64,000 nt of DNA from Prostheceraeus crozeri. Its lineage: Eukaryota > Platyhelminthes > Polycladida > Euryleptidae. The position numbers were made by a program, and so were the translations under genes. Below are positions 33,346-45,289 of the stretch, piece by piece. Each line of letters starts with the position of its first letter. Position 1 is the first letter of the stretch. The DNA lies in the NCBI GenBank assembly GCA_907163375.1, contig CAJQUW010008996.1, positions 563,001 to 627,000 on the forward strand, in the 5' to 3' direction. The notes below the pieces were generated by a model. It searched no databases. It saw only the letters and a list, made by a program, of their open reading frames with translations, and was not told the origin of the DNA.

Positions 33346-34003
33346 TAGAATTGATTGACTTCTTGCAGTCGAAAAAATACATGATGAATTTTTGCAAATA
33401 AGCAGTATGAAACTTCTAGCAATTATGTCCCCGGCTTTCACGAAGTCGAAATCACTGAATTACAGTCCGTTTCCTAAATCGTTGCACAACCCGAAAAGCT
33501 CCTTTATCTCTTGCTTATTCTCATCAAATTTAACCGTAAACTGAATAAGCTCATGTAATTTATTACTGAGCTTATTCACTCGGTCAGCCAAGACACTTGC
33601 TTGGTTTAGGATACAGTGTGTTGTGCCTAATTAAATGAAGTAATTAGTGATTAGAAAAATTATTCATGATCATATCATAGCTCATCATGTCATAACTGCT
33701 CCCGTTTCCTGTTATCATTGAATGAGTTGCTAAAAGTCCTGTCCATTCACTTATCGGGCGCAGCAACTAAGATGTGAAGGGATTGCTATTGTTTGTGAAC
33801 AGGTGGCGAGTCTCAGTCTGACGCCAAGCCTTTCTGTGCGCGCAGATCAGAGATTCGAAAAATTCTGACCTCAAGCGAGGGAAATGATGACTCATCGATT
33901 GACTGAGTGTGGGAGTAATACAAATTTGAAGTTTGCCAGTGAACGGATGGGCTGGTCGTGATAAAACCTACATATTCTTGGAGCTGATAACACCAGCATT
34001 CTT
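33346..34003. other. No gene seen
   Basis: AT-rich spacer up to the piggyBac target site. Nothing recognised. Confidence 0.35.
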
Positions 34004-34007
34004 TTAA

Positions 34008-36223
34008 CCCTAGGACGTACAAAATGTTTTTATGCCGACTTTGTACAATGAGGTCATTTTGACTCATTATTTTTTTCCAGCATTAAAATTCGATTATTCT
34101 AATTTAATTAGACCAGGAATTTTTCTGAATCATGCTGTATTCAAGAAATTCTCAATTACTTTATGTTCATGTAGTTTGAAGATTCATCAAAAGGGGCCTA
34201 CATGTACATTGTACATGTACATTTGGTATAGAATATCAGTACATCTAAAATAATGATGGAATAAATTTCCCTTTTGCAAAATAAAAAATCAATTGTTCCA
34301 AGAATGTTATTATAATTATAAGAATATTTCATTATACTCTGGTTTCAGAATACGGGATCATACATATTTTCTTCATGTAGTATTTACGAAAACTTGTCAA
34401 TCAGAAACACAATTTGAGCAGAGATGAATCGTGCGAGAGACGTGCTTTCCACAAACCCATTTTTGGCAAATGTCACACTTGTTCGATGTCCCGTTTCGAT
34501 TTGAGCAGTCACACATTTGGCAGTCTTCTCTTTTGCACGAATCTCGCCGTTGAAAGTTGTCACGATCTACCGCACACAACGCACGGCGAACTGTAAGAGA
34601 AAGTAAAGAGGTGTAAAGAGGAAGCTTCAGCGCGTTCTTGTTGGTGCCTTGAGATCAACTTTTTGCTCAATTCGTAAATGAATTGGAATCGCGTTTTTGG
34701 TTCAGAGCTGATCTCACGCCATAAAATGAAAGCATTTAAAGCGGCAATGTCCAAGATATTGCAAAACACTCCAAGCGGCCACCGTCTCGACGCCATTTTG
34801 GTCGTGAATAGACGTAACATTCGATCTACCGTGTCCACGCCTCCTTTGAATTTATTATAGTCCAAGATGATGTGAGGCTTTCTTTTCGGTGATTGGTCGA
34901 CTGTATCACGAAAAGTGTTCGAAGACAAGAGAACAACCACTTTCTTCCTTTTAGCAACGTAACTCACCAACACGGCATCTTTGTTTTCATGAAAAGCAAA
35001 CAAGGACGAATAGAGATGACGATCACCTTGAGTTAGTTCTCTTTGGTATTTCCGTTCGATGCGATCTGATAGTCCCCAAAAGCGTCATACCACTAGCACG
35101 CAAAGTGCAAGCCAGTTTGAGAGATGTAAAAAAGTTGTCTGTAACCACCGTACATCCGCTCTTTCTGTAATCTTCGGTTAGTTTGAGAACCACCGACTCA
35201 CCAAGAGAGCCTTCCCTCACCTCATTCTCTTTTCCGAGATATGGATTCACAGAAAGTACGAAATGTGTGGAGGAATCGGCAGCAATCCAGAATTTTATTC
35301 CAAATTTTGAAGGTTTCTGCGGCATATATTGCAAGAATGGGCATCTGTTTCTTGATGGGAAGAGTTGTTCGTCAACCGTTATGCATTCATGAGGCCAATA
35401 AAGGCGAGCTATGGCATCTTGAAAGAGAGCAAACACTTCCCTCACAGAGGCGAACTTGTCATTTCTGTAGCGTGCGTTCCGGGTAGATTTATCATCGAAT
35501 CGTAAAACTCGCAAAATTGTCTTGAAACGTTGAAACGACACAAACGTCTGTGATACGTAGACAATGACCGTGCCACTAACCTGTAAATACATGCTTCTTC
35601 CTTGCTGACAAAATACACCTCTGAGTGTCAGTCTGTTTATATCCATCACACAAGACAATATAGCTAGACCAGTATACAAATCTAGAAATTTACTAGTAAC
35701 TTGTAATAGAAAGTTTGTTCATGTGTCATTCTTACCTATAAGAATGTAAAAAGTTCGTGCTTTTCTTGTTAGAAGCTGACGATGAAGTTCGTGTTAGGGC
35801 TCGTGTCGTGTTGAGGCTAAATTTCCGAAGAATGCACACATCTAATCTACAGATATTCGAAAACTGGCAGGTGGATCGTGCCTCCAAGGTTGACTGTCAT
35901 CCAATCAGTGCTTAGGGACATAGAATAATGCATAGATATCTTTTTTTTCAGTCTAGGCTGGGCATCAGCTGATTTTCGATGAAATTTTGAACATAAAATT
36001 AGAAAATGTCAGTTTGAGTCAAAATGACCTCATTGTCCAAAGTAAGTAAACTTTCTGGAACTCCTTTCACAGATGATATTGGTAGCCTAAAATTTTATCA
36101 TTTATAGTTGAGAGCATATCATGAAATGTCAGTGAGTTTCATCTGAAAAAAATAAGGATTTGATGTTCTGTAGACATTTGAATTCTCAAATGAGTCAAAA
36201 TGACCTCATTGTACGTTCTAGGG
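34008..36223 (-). mobile_element. piggyBac element 1, TTAA-flanked
   Basis: 2.2 kb bounded by CCCTAGGACGTACAA and the inverted TTGTACGTTCTAGGG, with TTAA at 34004-34007 and 36224-36227. A palindrome, ATGAGGTCATTTTGACTCAT, lies inside the left end (34048-34067), and its inverted copies are at 36015-36033 and 36190-36209 on the right. It carries a decayed transposase on the minus strand. Confidence 0.9.
34397..35680 (-). pseudogene. piggyBac transposase, decayed
   Basis: Three conserved Asp motifs of the RNase H-like domain are visible: ITVDEQLFPS (first Asp), VVTDNFFTS (second) and NKFKGGVDTVDRM (third). MSFQRF- and LRFDD-type sequence precedes them (FVSFQRFKTILRVLRFDD). The C-terminal cysteine-rich domain follows (CQMCDCSN, CDICQKWVC, LCSNC). 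The gene is spread over three frames with shifts near 35.0 kb and 34.57 kb. The N-terminal acidic part is absent, or in sequence upstream of 35.68 kb that I cannot read. Non-functional as it stands. Confidence 0.85.
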
Positions 36224-36227
36224 TTAA

Positions 36228-37308
36228 ACCCAAACTCAAAAGCGCCAGCGTTGATACAGCAAAAGTTATTAAGTTGTGTGCAGTTGACCGTTAAAAACAT
36301 TTTTTAACGCGTAAGTTAGCGAAAAATCAAGTAAGCGTGTTAATTGAGTAAAACTGCACCAAATGTTGTCGAAATTTGAAAAAAATTATATCATCTGAAA
36401 GCTTAACACGAACCTGATTGAATAGTGATAATCTTAATTTTCTGTTTTGCGCAGTTTAGTCTGCAGGCATCGGTGAATGAATTGACCAAAAATTCATACT
36501 TTTATGTCTGCTGACCACAACTGACCAGACACAACCTAATCGCTCTGCCAAATCAAAGTGCTAAATAAATCTTTTCACATGACATAAAGTTTATTGAAAC
36601 TTAGCACCTTCATCAATGAAAAAATCATGTCAGACTTTTTTAGCAGCATTTTTTCGGAAAAGCTTATTTGTATTATATCTTCTTGGACATTCAATGAATC
36701 TTTAAATCTTTACATCATGATGAAGTTGAGTGATAGTTCACACTGTCTGTCAATTTTCATCAAAACATTCTGTCGTCTTCATGTTAAAATACTGCATCAA
36801 AGAAAACGCTCAATTTTCTATCGTAGAGCCTACTGACCACAACTGACCACTTAAGAAAGTAAAAGGTATGCTAATATAATCTATGGAACATAAGGTTTCA
36901 TATCATATATCGTTTCTTAAAATTGAACCAGGACTTCAACACGAAAATTACATTTGAAAATAGACTAACTTTTTTGTGCAATTATTTATGAAACGTTCTT
37001 ACTTTACTGAGTAACTTTGGCGTGTTATACGAGTAGACCCAGCCGTAGACGAGGTATATATCTGCCACATCTAGTCAATCAAAGCAGCATATACTTCAAA
37101 AGATCGACATTATCAAGTACTTCCATATTATCAACTACACATCAAAGCAGCTGATATTGTAGATTGATTTTGATGCCACTGGAGCGGTTGACATTTTACA
37201 AATGAAACATAGTGATGAAATAATATAGCAAAGAAGCCACAGTCAAGTCATTTGCGAGTTGCGACCATTTCTAATAGCCCTTATTTCATCTTATGTATTT
37301 TATTTATG
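36228..37308. other. No gene seen
   Basis: AT-rich. GACCACAACTGACCA occurs near 36511 and 36835, separated by about 320 bases; otherwise nothing recognised. Confidence 0.35.
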
Positions 37309-37310
37309 TA

Positions 37311-38307
37311 CACTGTAAATCGCTCAATATCAATCACATACGAAGGATGCATACAAAAATTTTTTTTGGTATATTTCTGTATGCTCTTGGTATATATCTG
37401 TATGCTTTTCGTATGTTATTTCAAATGTGGTATGCTTTACATGCTAAAGCCACACCAGCACAATGTTAAAAAAAGCATAAATCATGTCCAAAGTATGTTG
37501 ATTTAAGGCCTTTTGTCAATAACGATCACACTAATGTTGCTACTGTTCTGTAAGATTCTGTGAGATAATGACATTCAAGCGTCATACTTTCAATACTGAA
37601 TTCGATTTTAATACACGTAATTCTAAGGCATTTCATCAATAATCAATAAGTATTCAACCATCAAAAATTATGCATTATGTAATTTTGAAATTAAGCATAT
37701 TATCAATCCGAAATAAAAACACATTTTAATTCATGAACGCAAAAATAGTTATGTTTGAGATATATAAGTCAACATGATTTCACGAAAGATATCGTTAATA
37801 TGAACTGATGTTTATCAACTTGGTTCATAAGCTAGAACTAACGAAACGTCCTGTTAATGTTGCTAGACAAGTAGCAACGACGACATACTCGTGGAGCATA
37901 AAATTCACAATAAATCTAATGTACTTAAATATCATTCTGTCAAACAAAAAATATACACGACTGGTATTACTGAAAAAAGTTATTTGACAGTAGTATGTAA
38001 TACACACATATTTTTGCTAGGTGATTTAAAGCTGCTGATACTAAACATATACGAATGAAGACCAATTTGCATCAGGTCTCGTATATAAAACATACCAACA
38101 ACTCGTATTTTAGTGTAAAACAGCCAATCACAGATAGAATAGTTCGTATCGCTACATACCAATCACATACGAAAGTAAGTGAGATGTGGTATAAAAACCA
38201 TACCAGATCTCTGTAAACATACCAAGATCTCGTATCAGATGTTAGTTTCAAATTTTATGTGAATTTGGTATATGTTTGTATGTAATTTTCGTATACGGCT
38301 TACAGTG
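37311..38307. mobile_element. 997-bp MITE with CACTGTAA ends
   Basis: Bounded by CACTGTAA and TTACAGTG with TA at 37309-37310 and 38308-38309; the duplicated target may extend to six bases (TATGTA/TATGTG). Both ends are studded with CATAC, GTATG and TCGTATG motifs, eight or more on each side, as in elements with many transposase binding sites. No transposase is encoded. Tc1/mariner-like mobilisation is a guess from the TA. Confidence 0.6.
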
Positions 38308-38309
38308 TA

Positions 38310-38859
38310 TGTGTTTCTTTCATCTTATGGCAGCATTGAAACTGAACCACATGCAAGTAGAATCAATATCAGACTGGATTCATGAAGTTAGAAAAACCGT
38401 CAAGTGAAACATCATACATATATGCATGGGTATAGAAAGATTACAAAAGCTCGAGATTGAATATTTTGCTAAACTTACCAAATCAGAGGATTTCTTCGCT
38501 TCATTTTGAAAAACAATTTGAATTTCCGCTAAATAGATGAAGATGTAAAAGTAGCATCACATATTAACACCGCTCTAAGTTATGATTTTTCAAGAAACGA
38601 ATTTTCACTAAAAAATTGAAGCACAAATGGAAGAAGATGGCTAAATACGCTATGTTGACGGACGAATAACCTATGCAACCTATGTTTTCATCTCTCATGT
38701 TCTGAATAAACATAGCAGGGCTGGAACTGGTCAATCTTTTTGTAGGTGGCTAACCGATTATATTCTTCTGTCAAATGAGGATTCCCGGTATTAATTTAAA
38801 TACGGACCCTGTCGATTATGGGTTTCGACATTGGGCTCATTGCTCGATTGCTATAGCAT
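38310..38859. other. No gene seen
   Basis: AT-rich spacer between two inverted-repeat elements. Nothing recognised. Confidence 0.35.
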
Positions 38860-38937
38860 TAGTCCGGCAGCCAGAACGAGTTTCTGCAGGGAACGAGGCC
38901 GCAAGTCAGACTTTCACAGAATGATGTACACCCCATA

Positions 38938-39573
38938 GAGTAGGGATACATCGGTAGAGTGTCGACTAAAAAAAGTATAGTGAAAAATTTTATATGAAAA
39001 GATTCAGTTTTTGCGGAGATCACGTTCCCGTGGTCCAAAAAATTATTTGAGCAGTTTTAAAGAAGTCAAAATTTTGCCAATTTATTTACTACCGAGATGA
39101 CTCCTCTGTGTAAGTAGTATGCAACAAGTTGGATATCAAAAGGAATGAATGTTTACTAACAATCATCCTAACTGAGAGGAAATTAAGCTTATTATCAAGG
39201 GATATTCAATTGCATTATAATGAAGGTCTTCATGAAAAAGTCGACATCTTATTGTGCTTTTCTTGGCTGAAGTTTCATATTTCTATTTTATGAAAGTAAT
39301 AGCAAGTCATCGAGTTGCCAATTTAACAAATATTACCTCTCCAAGGCTGTCATGACACGGACAATCTGTAAAATAATATCATTTCCTTCTGCTTTGCTAT
39401 CATGATCACTCAATTCCGTGGTACTTTCTTCAATACTGCATAAATGTGCATGTCTCACATTTTAAAACAATTCCGACTGTATCTCCATTGAGTTCATTTA
39501 ATAAAATCGAAAGTGTATACACATTTGGGATTTAATAAATGCGGAGTTACCACTCTACCTAACATACTTACTC
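38938..39573. mobile_element. GAGTAAG element, copy A, inside F2
   Basis: Begins GAGTAGGGATACATCGGTAG and ends CTACCTAACATACTTACTC. It is similar to B (47283-48112) and, in reverse, to C (58163). TA precedes it; the right target base pair has changed. No coding sequence. Confidence 0.65.
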
Positions 39574-40235
39574 TCTGGATACAGCCTATGCCTACTTCGA
39601 ATCTGCGCGTCTGCCGAGTTCTAGTGAGTTCCTCTTCTTGTCAGGGAAGATTAAAGAAAAACACATGTGAATCCAATGGGATGCAGATTGCAGTTTTTGT
39701 TTAAAATGAAATTTTGTATGTTTTCTCTGATTAAACAAAATGTACTGAGCCCAGAATCTTAATTTTTGGCATGGAATGTCTTCAGGTCATTTCCTTTCAT
39801 TTTCATGCACCCCTGTCTATAAAACTAAACACATCCAGATTTGGCGAGCCTCTTAATGTCGGCAAACACAAACATTTTGAGCAACTTTATCCACATTCAA
39901 CCACATTCTCACATACATTGCCGATTAGATGCATGATAAAAGCACATGCACATCATAGGAAATGACCTGAAGACATTCCATGCCAAACATTATGACTGTG
40001 GGCTCAGTACTTTTCGTTTAATCAGAGAAAACATAGAAAACTTCGCTTTAGCCAAAAACTGCAATCTGCGTCCCATTGGATTTACATGTGTTTTTCTTTG
40101 ATCTTGTTTGACAAGAAGAGGAACTCACTAGAACTCGGCAGACGTGCCGATTCGAAGTAGGCAGAGGATGTACATCATTCTGTGAAAGTCTCACTTTCGG
40201 CCTCGTTCCCTGCAGAAACTCGTTCTGGTTGCCGG

Positions 40236-40690
40236 TGTTATGCTTTTCTTTTACCCCCTCAACTGTTTTGCTGATCGGAAAAAGAGAATCAGAAATCTGC
40301 GTTACTAAATGTACACTAAATGTAAATGCGTTGCTACAGTGTACACCATTGATGCTGTTAAAGGTAGAAACACGTATTATGTAAGCAACAACGGTGTAAG
40401 ACTTAAGAAATTAGTAAACGGTTGTCACCTTAAGAAATATAATGTATAATGGAAATTTCGTTTTATATTCTGATATGGGATTCAATTGATAGCTGAAGGG
40501 GGTTAAAGAATATTGAAAGGGGTAAAATACACACATGAGATAGTCATATTTACTCTCGGGGAGTAAAAGAAAAACGCAGTTTTTAAGTAATGGTCATTTA
40601 AACCCACTTTCTATTTCCGGGGGGCAATTGTAAACACCTTTACAATTGCCGACCGGTAAAAGAAAGTGACGGAAAACGCATAGTGTAACA
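40236..40690 (+). mobile_element. Ginger-type non-autonomous element with CCGG TSD
   Basis: 455 bp starting TGTTATGCTTTTC and ending GCATAGTGTAACA. The 4-bp CCGG is duplicated at 40232-40235 and 40691-40694, splitting the terminal GCCGGACTA of F2. CCGG targets and TGT...ACA ends are characteristic of Ginger transposons. An open stretch ending at 40449 reads TYYVSNNGVRLKKLVNGCHL and KKYNV-stop, like the C-terminal tail of a Ginger or Gypsy-type integrase, so this is an internal deletion derivative. Confidence 0.75.
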
Positions 40691-40854
40691 CCGGACTATA
40701 TTATGTCAGCAGACTGTGCCATTTCAGTAGCGTTGCATGTTCCAATGCTTTCTTTCTAGTCAAATAGAAGAAGAGACGACCTGTCTAATTCTGTGGGTGG
40801 AAGTGATATTTCAATGCGCCTTGCTCCTGACACCACCATGAAAAATGGCTTGCG

Positions 40855-40915
40855 GTTGGAAATCGAACCCAGTCCTCGAACTACTAACACGGAATGAAGA
40901 ACACCAAGACCAGCG
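40855..40915 (-). other. tRNA-like remnant with A- and B-box
   Basis: On the minus strand TGGTCTTGGTG (40902-40912) resembles a polymerase III A box and GGTTCGATTTC (40859-40869) a B box, 33 bases apart. The rest does not fold as a clear tRNA. Probably a SINE or tRNA pseudogene fragment. Confidence 0.3.
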
Positions 40916-41014
40916 AAGCATACCTTCCACGATCAAGAGCAAGTAAAACTTTCGCGCACATCATGACGCTATCTTTCTGGTTTGCTTTTATAACAATAGC
41001 AACTGCTTCCGGAG

Positions 41015-41638
41015 TGTAACACTTATTAGCTATCAAAAGGAATGAAAATTCACTTACAGACATCGTAATTAAGCGGAAATCAAGTTGATTATCATGGAAA
41101 TACGGTATAATAGGAAAATAGCCGCATCACAATGCAATTCGACATGCAGAAGTTGAGGTCTTATTGTGCTCTTCGGCTTAAATTTCAAATATTTCAACCG
41201 CATGTTATATGATTCACTAAATTTATGTTTCATTTCTTGAATATCTGAATAATATCGCGGACCTGCATATATCTTGTAAAGTGAATTATGATCTCTGTCT
41301 TTGATTATGACAATTTTCTCTTTCGCGCTTAATAAGAAAATACTCTTATTGATGAGGCTGAGCATCAAAGCAAGTCACCCATCGAGTTGCTAATTTAACA
41401 AACTATATTACCTCTCCAAGGTTGTCATGACAGGGAGGATTTGCAGAAAACCATCATTCCTTCTGTATTACTATCATGATTAGTCAATTCCGCGGCCACT
41501 TCTCCAAGAGTGTAAAAAGTTGCATATCTCAGAATTGGTGCTGGGTCTCAACTCGAGTTCATTTAATAAAAACGAAACTGCATACACATTGGGGATTTAA
41601 TTTATGCTTAGTTGCTACTCTACCTAATATACTTACTC
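41015..41638. mobile_element. GAGTAAG element, copy D, truncated
   Basis: Aligns with the second two thirds of copy B and ends CTACCTAATATACTTACTC before TA (41639-41640). Up to about 41520 it differs from B at perhaps a quarter of positions; from 41521 on the two appear identical, beyond the element's end. Confidence 0.65.
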
Positions 41639-41982
41639 TATGTAAAGAGTGTTTATCTCTAAGTACAGTTACGCAATAATCTCCTCACTGTCCTCTGATA
41701 AAATAAGACTGTAAATTATTGATTACTTCCACGCTTAATGGGAGAAATTTGACCTTGGTTCTCGCCGGTATCGCACAAAACATCACACAAGTCGGCAATA
41801 ACAGTCTGCGTTCCTTCCTCATCATTCCAGACATCTTTTGTTGAAGTGGTTCCTGAGTGACTGAACTTTTAACTTCAGAAATTTGCTGCCATCAAAGATC
41901 AGATGAATATTTTTGACAATGCACCATGCTTGCGCTTCTTTTTATCATACAGGCAATTTGCAAGTGACATGAAGCATTGATT
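41521..41982. repeat. 462-bp duplicated block, copy 1
   Basis: Read base by base, this block appears identical to 47995-48456, with a constant offset of 6474. It covers the last 118 bases of a GAGTAAG element and 344 bases of flank. Left of it the two loci are diverged relatives; right of it they are unrelated. Confidence 0.8.
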
Positions 41983-42504
41983 CCTTTATTTTGACGAATT
42001 GCATGATGTCTCTAACCTTATCTACGCATATACAAAGACATATTTGTCAATGTGCAATCGCCTCAAGTTCTATTAATTTTTATGAAATCATATGCTAGGA
42101 TTTTTTGGATCAGATCATGGCTAGGATTCAGATATTGATCAAGAAGTCACAAAATCTTCAAGAGAGGTAAGACTATGCTTTAATTGCTACAGTTCCTCAT
42201 AATTTTCATCTCATACGTGTGCATGGATTGTTTTGAAAGTTTGGCGGTAGATGATAAGCGGCAGCCGAAAGATTTAAAATTGATCATTGAGATCAAATGG
42301 TACAAAGATAAAAGATTTCTGTCATATTCGCTGCGCTAACAAAGCTATGCTGAGAAACTTGTCAGTGCCAGGAAGGAACACAACGCTGACCCTGTTTTCA
42401 TTGGAAACATCCCAATTCAGTAAGTGAAATCGAGGAGACTGCTTGGAGTCATAACCGACAATCAGAAGCAGAAGATAAAGTATCAAAAGCAAAATACTTC
42501 ACTT
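41983..42504. other. No gene seen
   Basis: AT-rich sequence with no convincing open frame. Confidence 0.35.
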
Positions 42505-42942
42505 CTCTAGGTGACATGCCACGCGTGATTTACGCGTAATTACGGAACACCCCAAACATCCTCCGTGGTTAAGGACATTCTATTCTTCTACCCGCGTACA
42601 TACTCAGTGCACTAAGAGTCAGAAATCACTTGATCTGATGCTGTTAAAACATGGGAAATGTTTATGAATAAGCGCGGTCGAGCTTTTACAGTTTATGCGT
42701 CGTCTACGGTTGTCTGGGTTGCGTGTTCTGTCTTCCCTGAGCATGATATTGAGGTCCTATCACATTGTTTAGCCTCTGATACATGCAGACACATGAGACG
42801 CAAAGTCCATATAACAGGACTGCCAACTATACTAACTTATATAACAGATATTGCAGCAATATCCCGCATAGACACGGATGTTTGGGGTCATGTGTAATTA
42901 CGCGTGAATTACGCGTGATTGAGCGTGGCATGTCACCTAGTG
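42505..42942 (+). mobile_element. CACTA-ended MITE, copy 3
   Basis: 438 bp; the left tip has changed to CTCTAGGTGACATGCC and the right end is GGCATGTCACCTAGTG. It is flanked by TT on both sides. It lacks about 20-30 bases present in copy 2 and is otherwise closely similar and in the same orientation. Confidence 0.75.
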
Positions 42943-43254
42943 TTATTTCATTTTCAAAGGATATAGTCATCGAAAAAGAGATCAAACAAGCACATCTAGT
43001 TTTCCAACACAGTAGACGATTAAATTGGTGGTATGACTGTTTATATTGCGAGACCAAAATTCAGAATAGCAACATTTGCTTGACAGGCTTCTATGATGGA
43101 ATGTTCTAAAACTTTTCTATGATCACAGCGATAAATTATATGTGGGCGTCATTGAAATCAAAAGAATGGTTATTGTCTAAGGAATGGATGACATAAGGTC
43201 TTCTATTATTAAAATTGTGATTCCTAGCGTCAATTCTATGCTCCTATGCGAGTA

Positions 43255-44136
43255 TTAGCCCTCGCCCGCGGGGAGTTTTTCCGAACGCGCCTCACTGGAG
43301 GGGCGAATTTCGCCCCCCCTGCTGATCTCCCACATCATTGCATCAATTTTGCCAAACTGCACATCAATCGAGCAGTCATTGATAGAGGATTTAGAAAAAC
43401 AGCATCAGTTTTTATTTCTTTTAATTCATTTATCAAATTGCCATTAAATCACTATTTTAAATGGAAAATGACAACAAAAACTGAAAAACCATACACCAAT
43501 CAAAGATCTGTTTAAGGTGGTTCTTAAAACGATGATCAATAATCGCTCTGAGATTACTTCATTGAATTATATGAGGTCAAAGGTCAAATAATTCAAACTT
43601 TTGGTTCAGCTCAAATATCACTAAGATCGCACATTTTAGCATTTAGTTTCTGCAGGTGAAGAGACAACCTAATCATGTGACTTTTATCGAAACACGAAGG
43701 CTAAAAGCAACATGATTCTAAAACATTTCAATGATTGCTGAACAGATGCAGAACTAAAAAGTACAAAAGCAATAAAAAATCATATTTGAAATTTGAATTC
43801 CAAATCTCAAGCAAACAAACAAATAAGCAGATAATTTTAAATTCAAGGCCTTTATATTAATAGGAAAAATCCTTTATGAAATCTCAACTTATTTCATCAA
43901 GAATGGATGCCACAATATACATTAGAAGTGAATATACCGAAATCAGCCAAAATATTCCGAACATTCAAATTTTAAAATAGCTCTCACGCCAAAAGCATTG
44001 TGCTGAATTTATTATCCTTCTGTCAAAAGCTGTATAATACCTAGAAGGCAAGCTACTAGAAATCTGGTGGCCATAGCTCTCTTGGTTTAAAAGATATTCA
44101 AAAAATTCACCAACCCCACAGTGGGATGAGGGTTAA
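43255..44136. mobile_element. 882-bp inverted-repeat element with 8-bp TSD
   Basis: The left end TTAGCCCTCGCCCGCGGGG and right end CCCCACAGTGGGATGAGGGTTAA are imperfect inverted repeats. TGCGAGTA is repeated at 43247-43254 and 44137-44144. An 8-bp TSD points to the hAT, P or Merlin groups. A second GC-rich hairpin, GGGGCGAATTTCGCCCC, lies just inside the left end (about 43297-43313). No transposase. Alternatively a piggyBac derivative, given CCCT ends and TTA(A/G), but the 8-bp repeat argues against that. Confidence 0.6.
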
Positions 44137-44144
44137 TGCGAGTA

Positions 44145-44523
44145 TTAAGTTAACCGCATCTGCTCACACCGGTGCACCGCGCAGAGCCTTAGAGAAAACC
44201 CAGTTTCTGCTAGGGACTCGTAGAACCTATTGCAATCATTGCAATTGATCCTATAAGCACCAGCAGAGGAAATGAAGTCAATGGAGAATTGAAACCAGGA
44301 CAGACTTGATTTTGTTAAGATAGGTGAAGTTGAAATTGCATTTGAAATGCAATGAACGAAGAAGGTTTATGTTGGGAATTCAGAAACGAATGGAGCTTAA
44401 GCGGGAAACCTTTGGAAACCACTCTTTTTAGAGCAAGAAAAGACAAGTAATAGTTCTTCCAAAGCTGCGATTTTCATTCAATTAACTTCGAGTATAATCA
44501 CCTCGTTCTGCAATGCATGGAAG
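44145..44523. other. No gene seen
   Basis: Short spacer including GC-richer sequence at 44150-44215. Nothing recognised. Confidence 0.3.
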
Positions 44524-44525
44524 TA

Positions 44526-45213
44526 GTCCGGCAGCCAGAACCAGTTCCAGCAATGAACAAGCCCGAGAATGAGACTTTCCCAGAATGATGTACACCCTAC
44601 GAATCTGCACGTCTGCCGAGTTGTAGTGAGTTCCTCTCCTTGTCAGACAGGATCAAAGAAAAACACATGTAAATCCTATGAGACACAGATTGGAATTTTC
44701 TGGAAAATGAAATTTTCTAAATTTTTGCTATTTTCTTTGTTTTTGAGAACTTTTCTATGCTTTCTCTGATTAAGTGAACTATGCTAAGGCTAGAGCGACA
44801 ACTTTTTGCATGGAATGTCTTTAGGTCATTCCCGATCATGTTCATGCGTTATTACCATGCTTCTGATCGAATGCGATAATGTGACCAAGCTGCTTTAGTT
44901 GCCACTATCAAAATGCTCACAAAATCTGACTGTGTTTAGCTTCATTGACAAATGTGTAAGAACATGTTCAGAAATTGCTTGAAGACCTTTCATGTCAAAA
45001 TTCATGGCTGTGGGTTTTGTGAAGATAAAAAATTTCATTTTTACAAAAAACTTCAATATGCTTCCTATTGGATATGCATGTGCATTTCTTTTATCATGTC
45101 TCACAGGAAGGGGAACCTGATAGAACTCGGTAGACGTACAAATTCTCAGTAGGCATACGCTGCTGTGCATCATTCTGTGAAAGTCTCATTTTCAGCTTCG
45201 ATCTGGCTGCAAG
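44526..45213. mobile_element. GTCCGG foldback element, copy F3, older
   Basis: Begins GTCCGGCAGCCAGAACCAG after TA and runs through the family's inverted arms to a decayed right end (CTGGCTGC at about 45205-45212). It is more diverged than F1 and F2; the right tip and its TA are no longer clear. Confidence 0.65.
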
Positions 45214-45289
45214 GCTAATGCTTAACTCCATGGCAATTGGATAATCTTCAAAGTACGCTTTGGTATTTCTAGAAAAAAATTCTTGAATT

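Larger units (their letters stand above)
38862..40696. mobile_element. GTCCGG foldback element, copy F2, with two nested insertions
   Basis: Starts GTCCGGCAGCC after TA (38860-38861) and ends CCGGAC before TA (40697-40698). The loop sequence at 39770-39995 is close to that of F1. One arm is interrupted by GAGTAAG element A (38938-39573), and the last bases are interrupted by a Ginger-type element (40236-40690). Without these the copy is about 740 bp, close to F1. Confidence 0.75.

Noticed and set aside
43246-43515. Open frame starting MRVLALARGEFF
   Set aside because: It begins in the left end of the inverted-repeat element and runs through its GC-rich hairpin; composition is not protein-like and no family fits.
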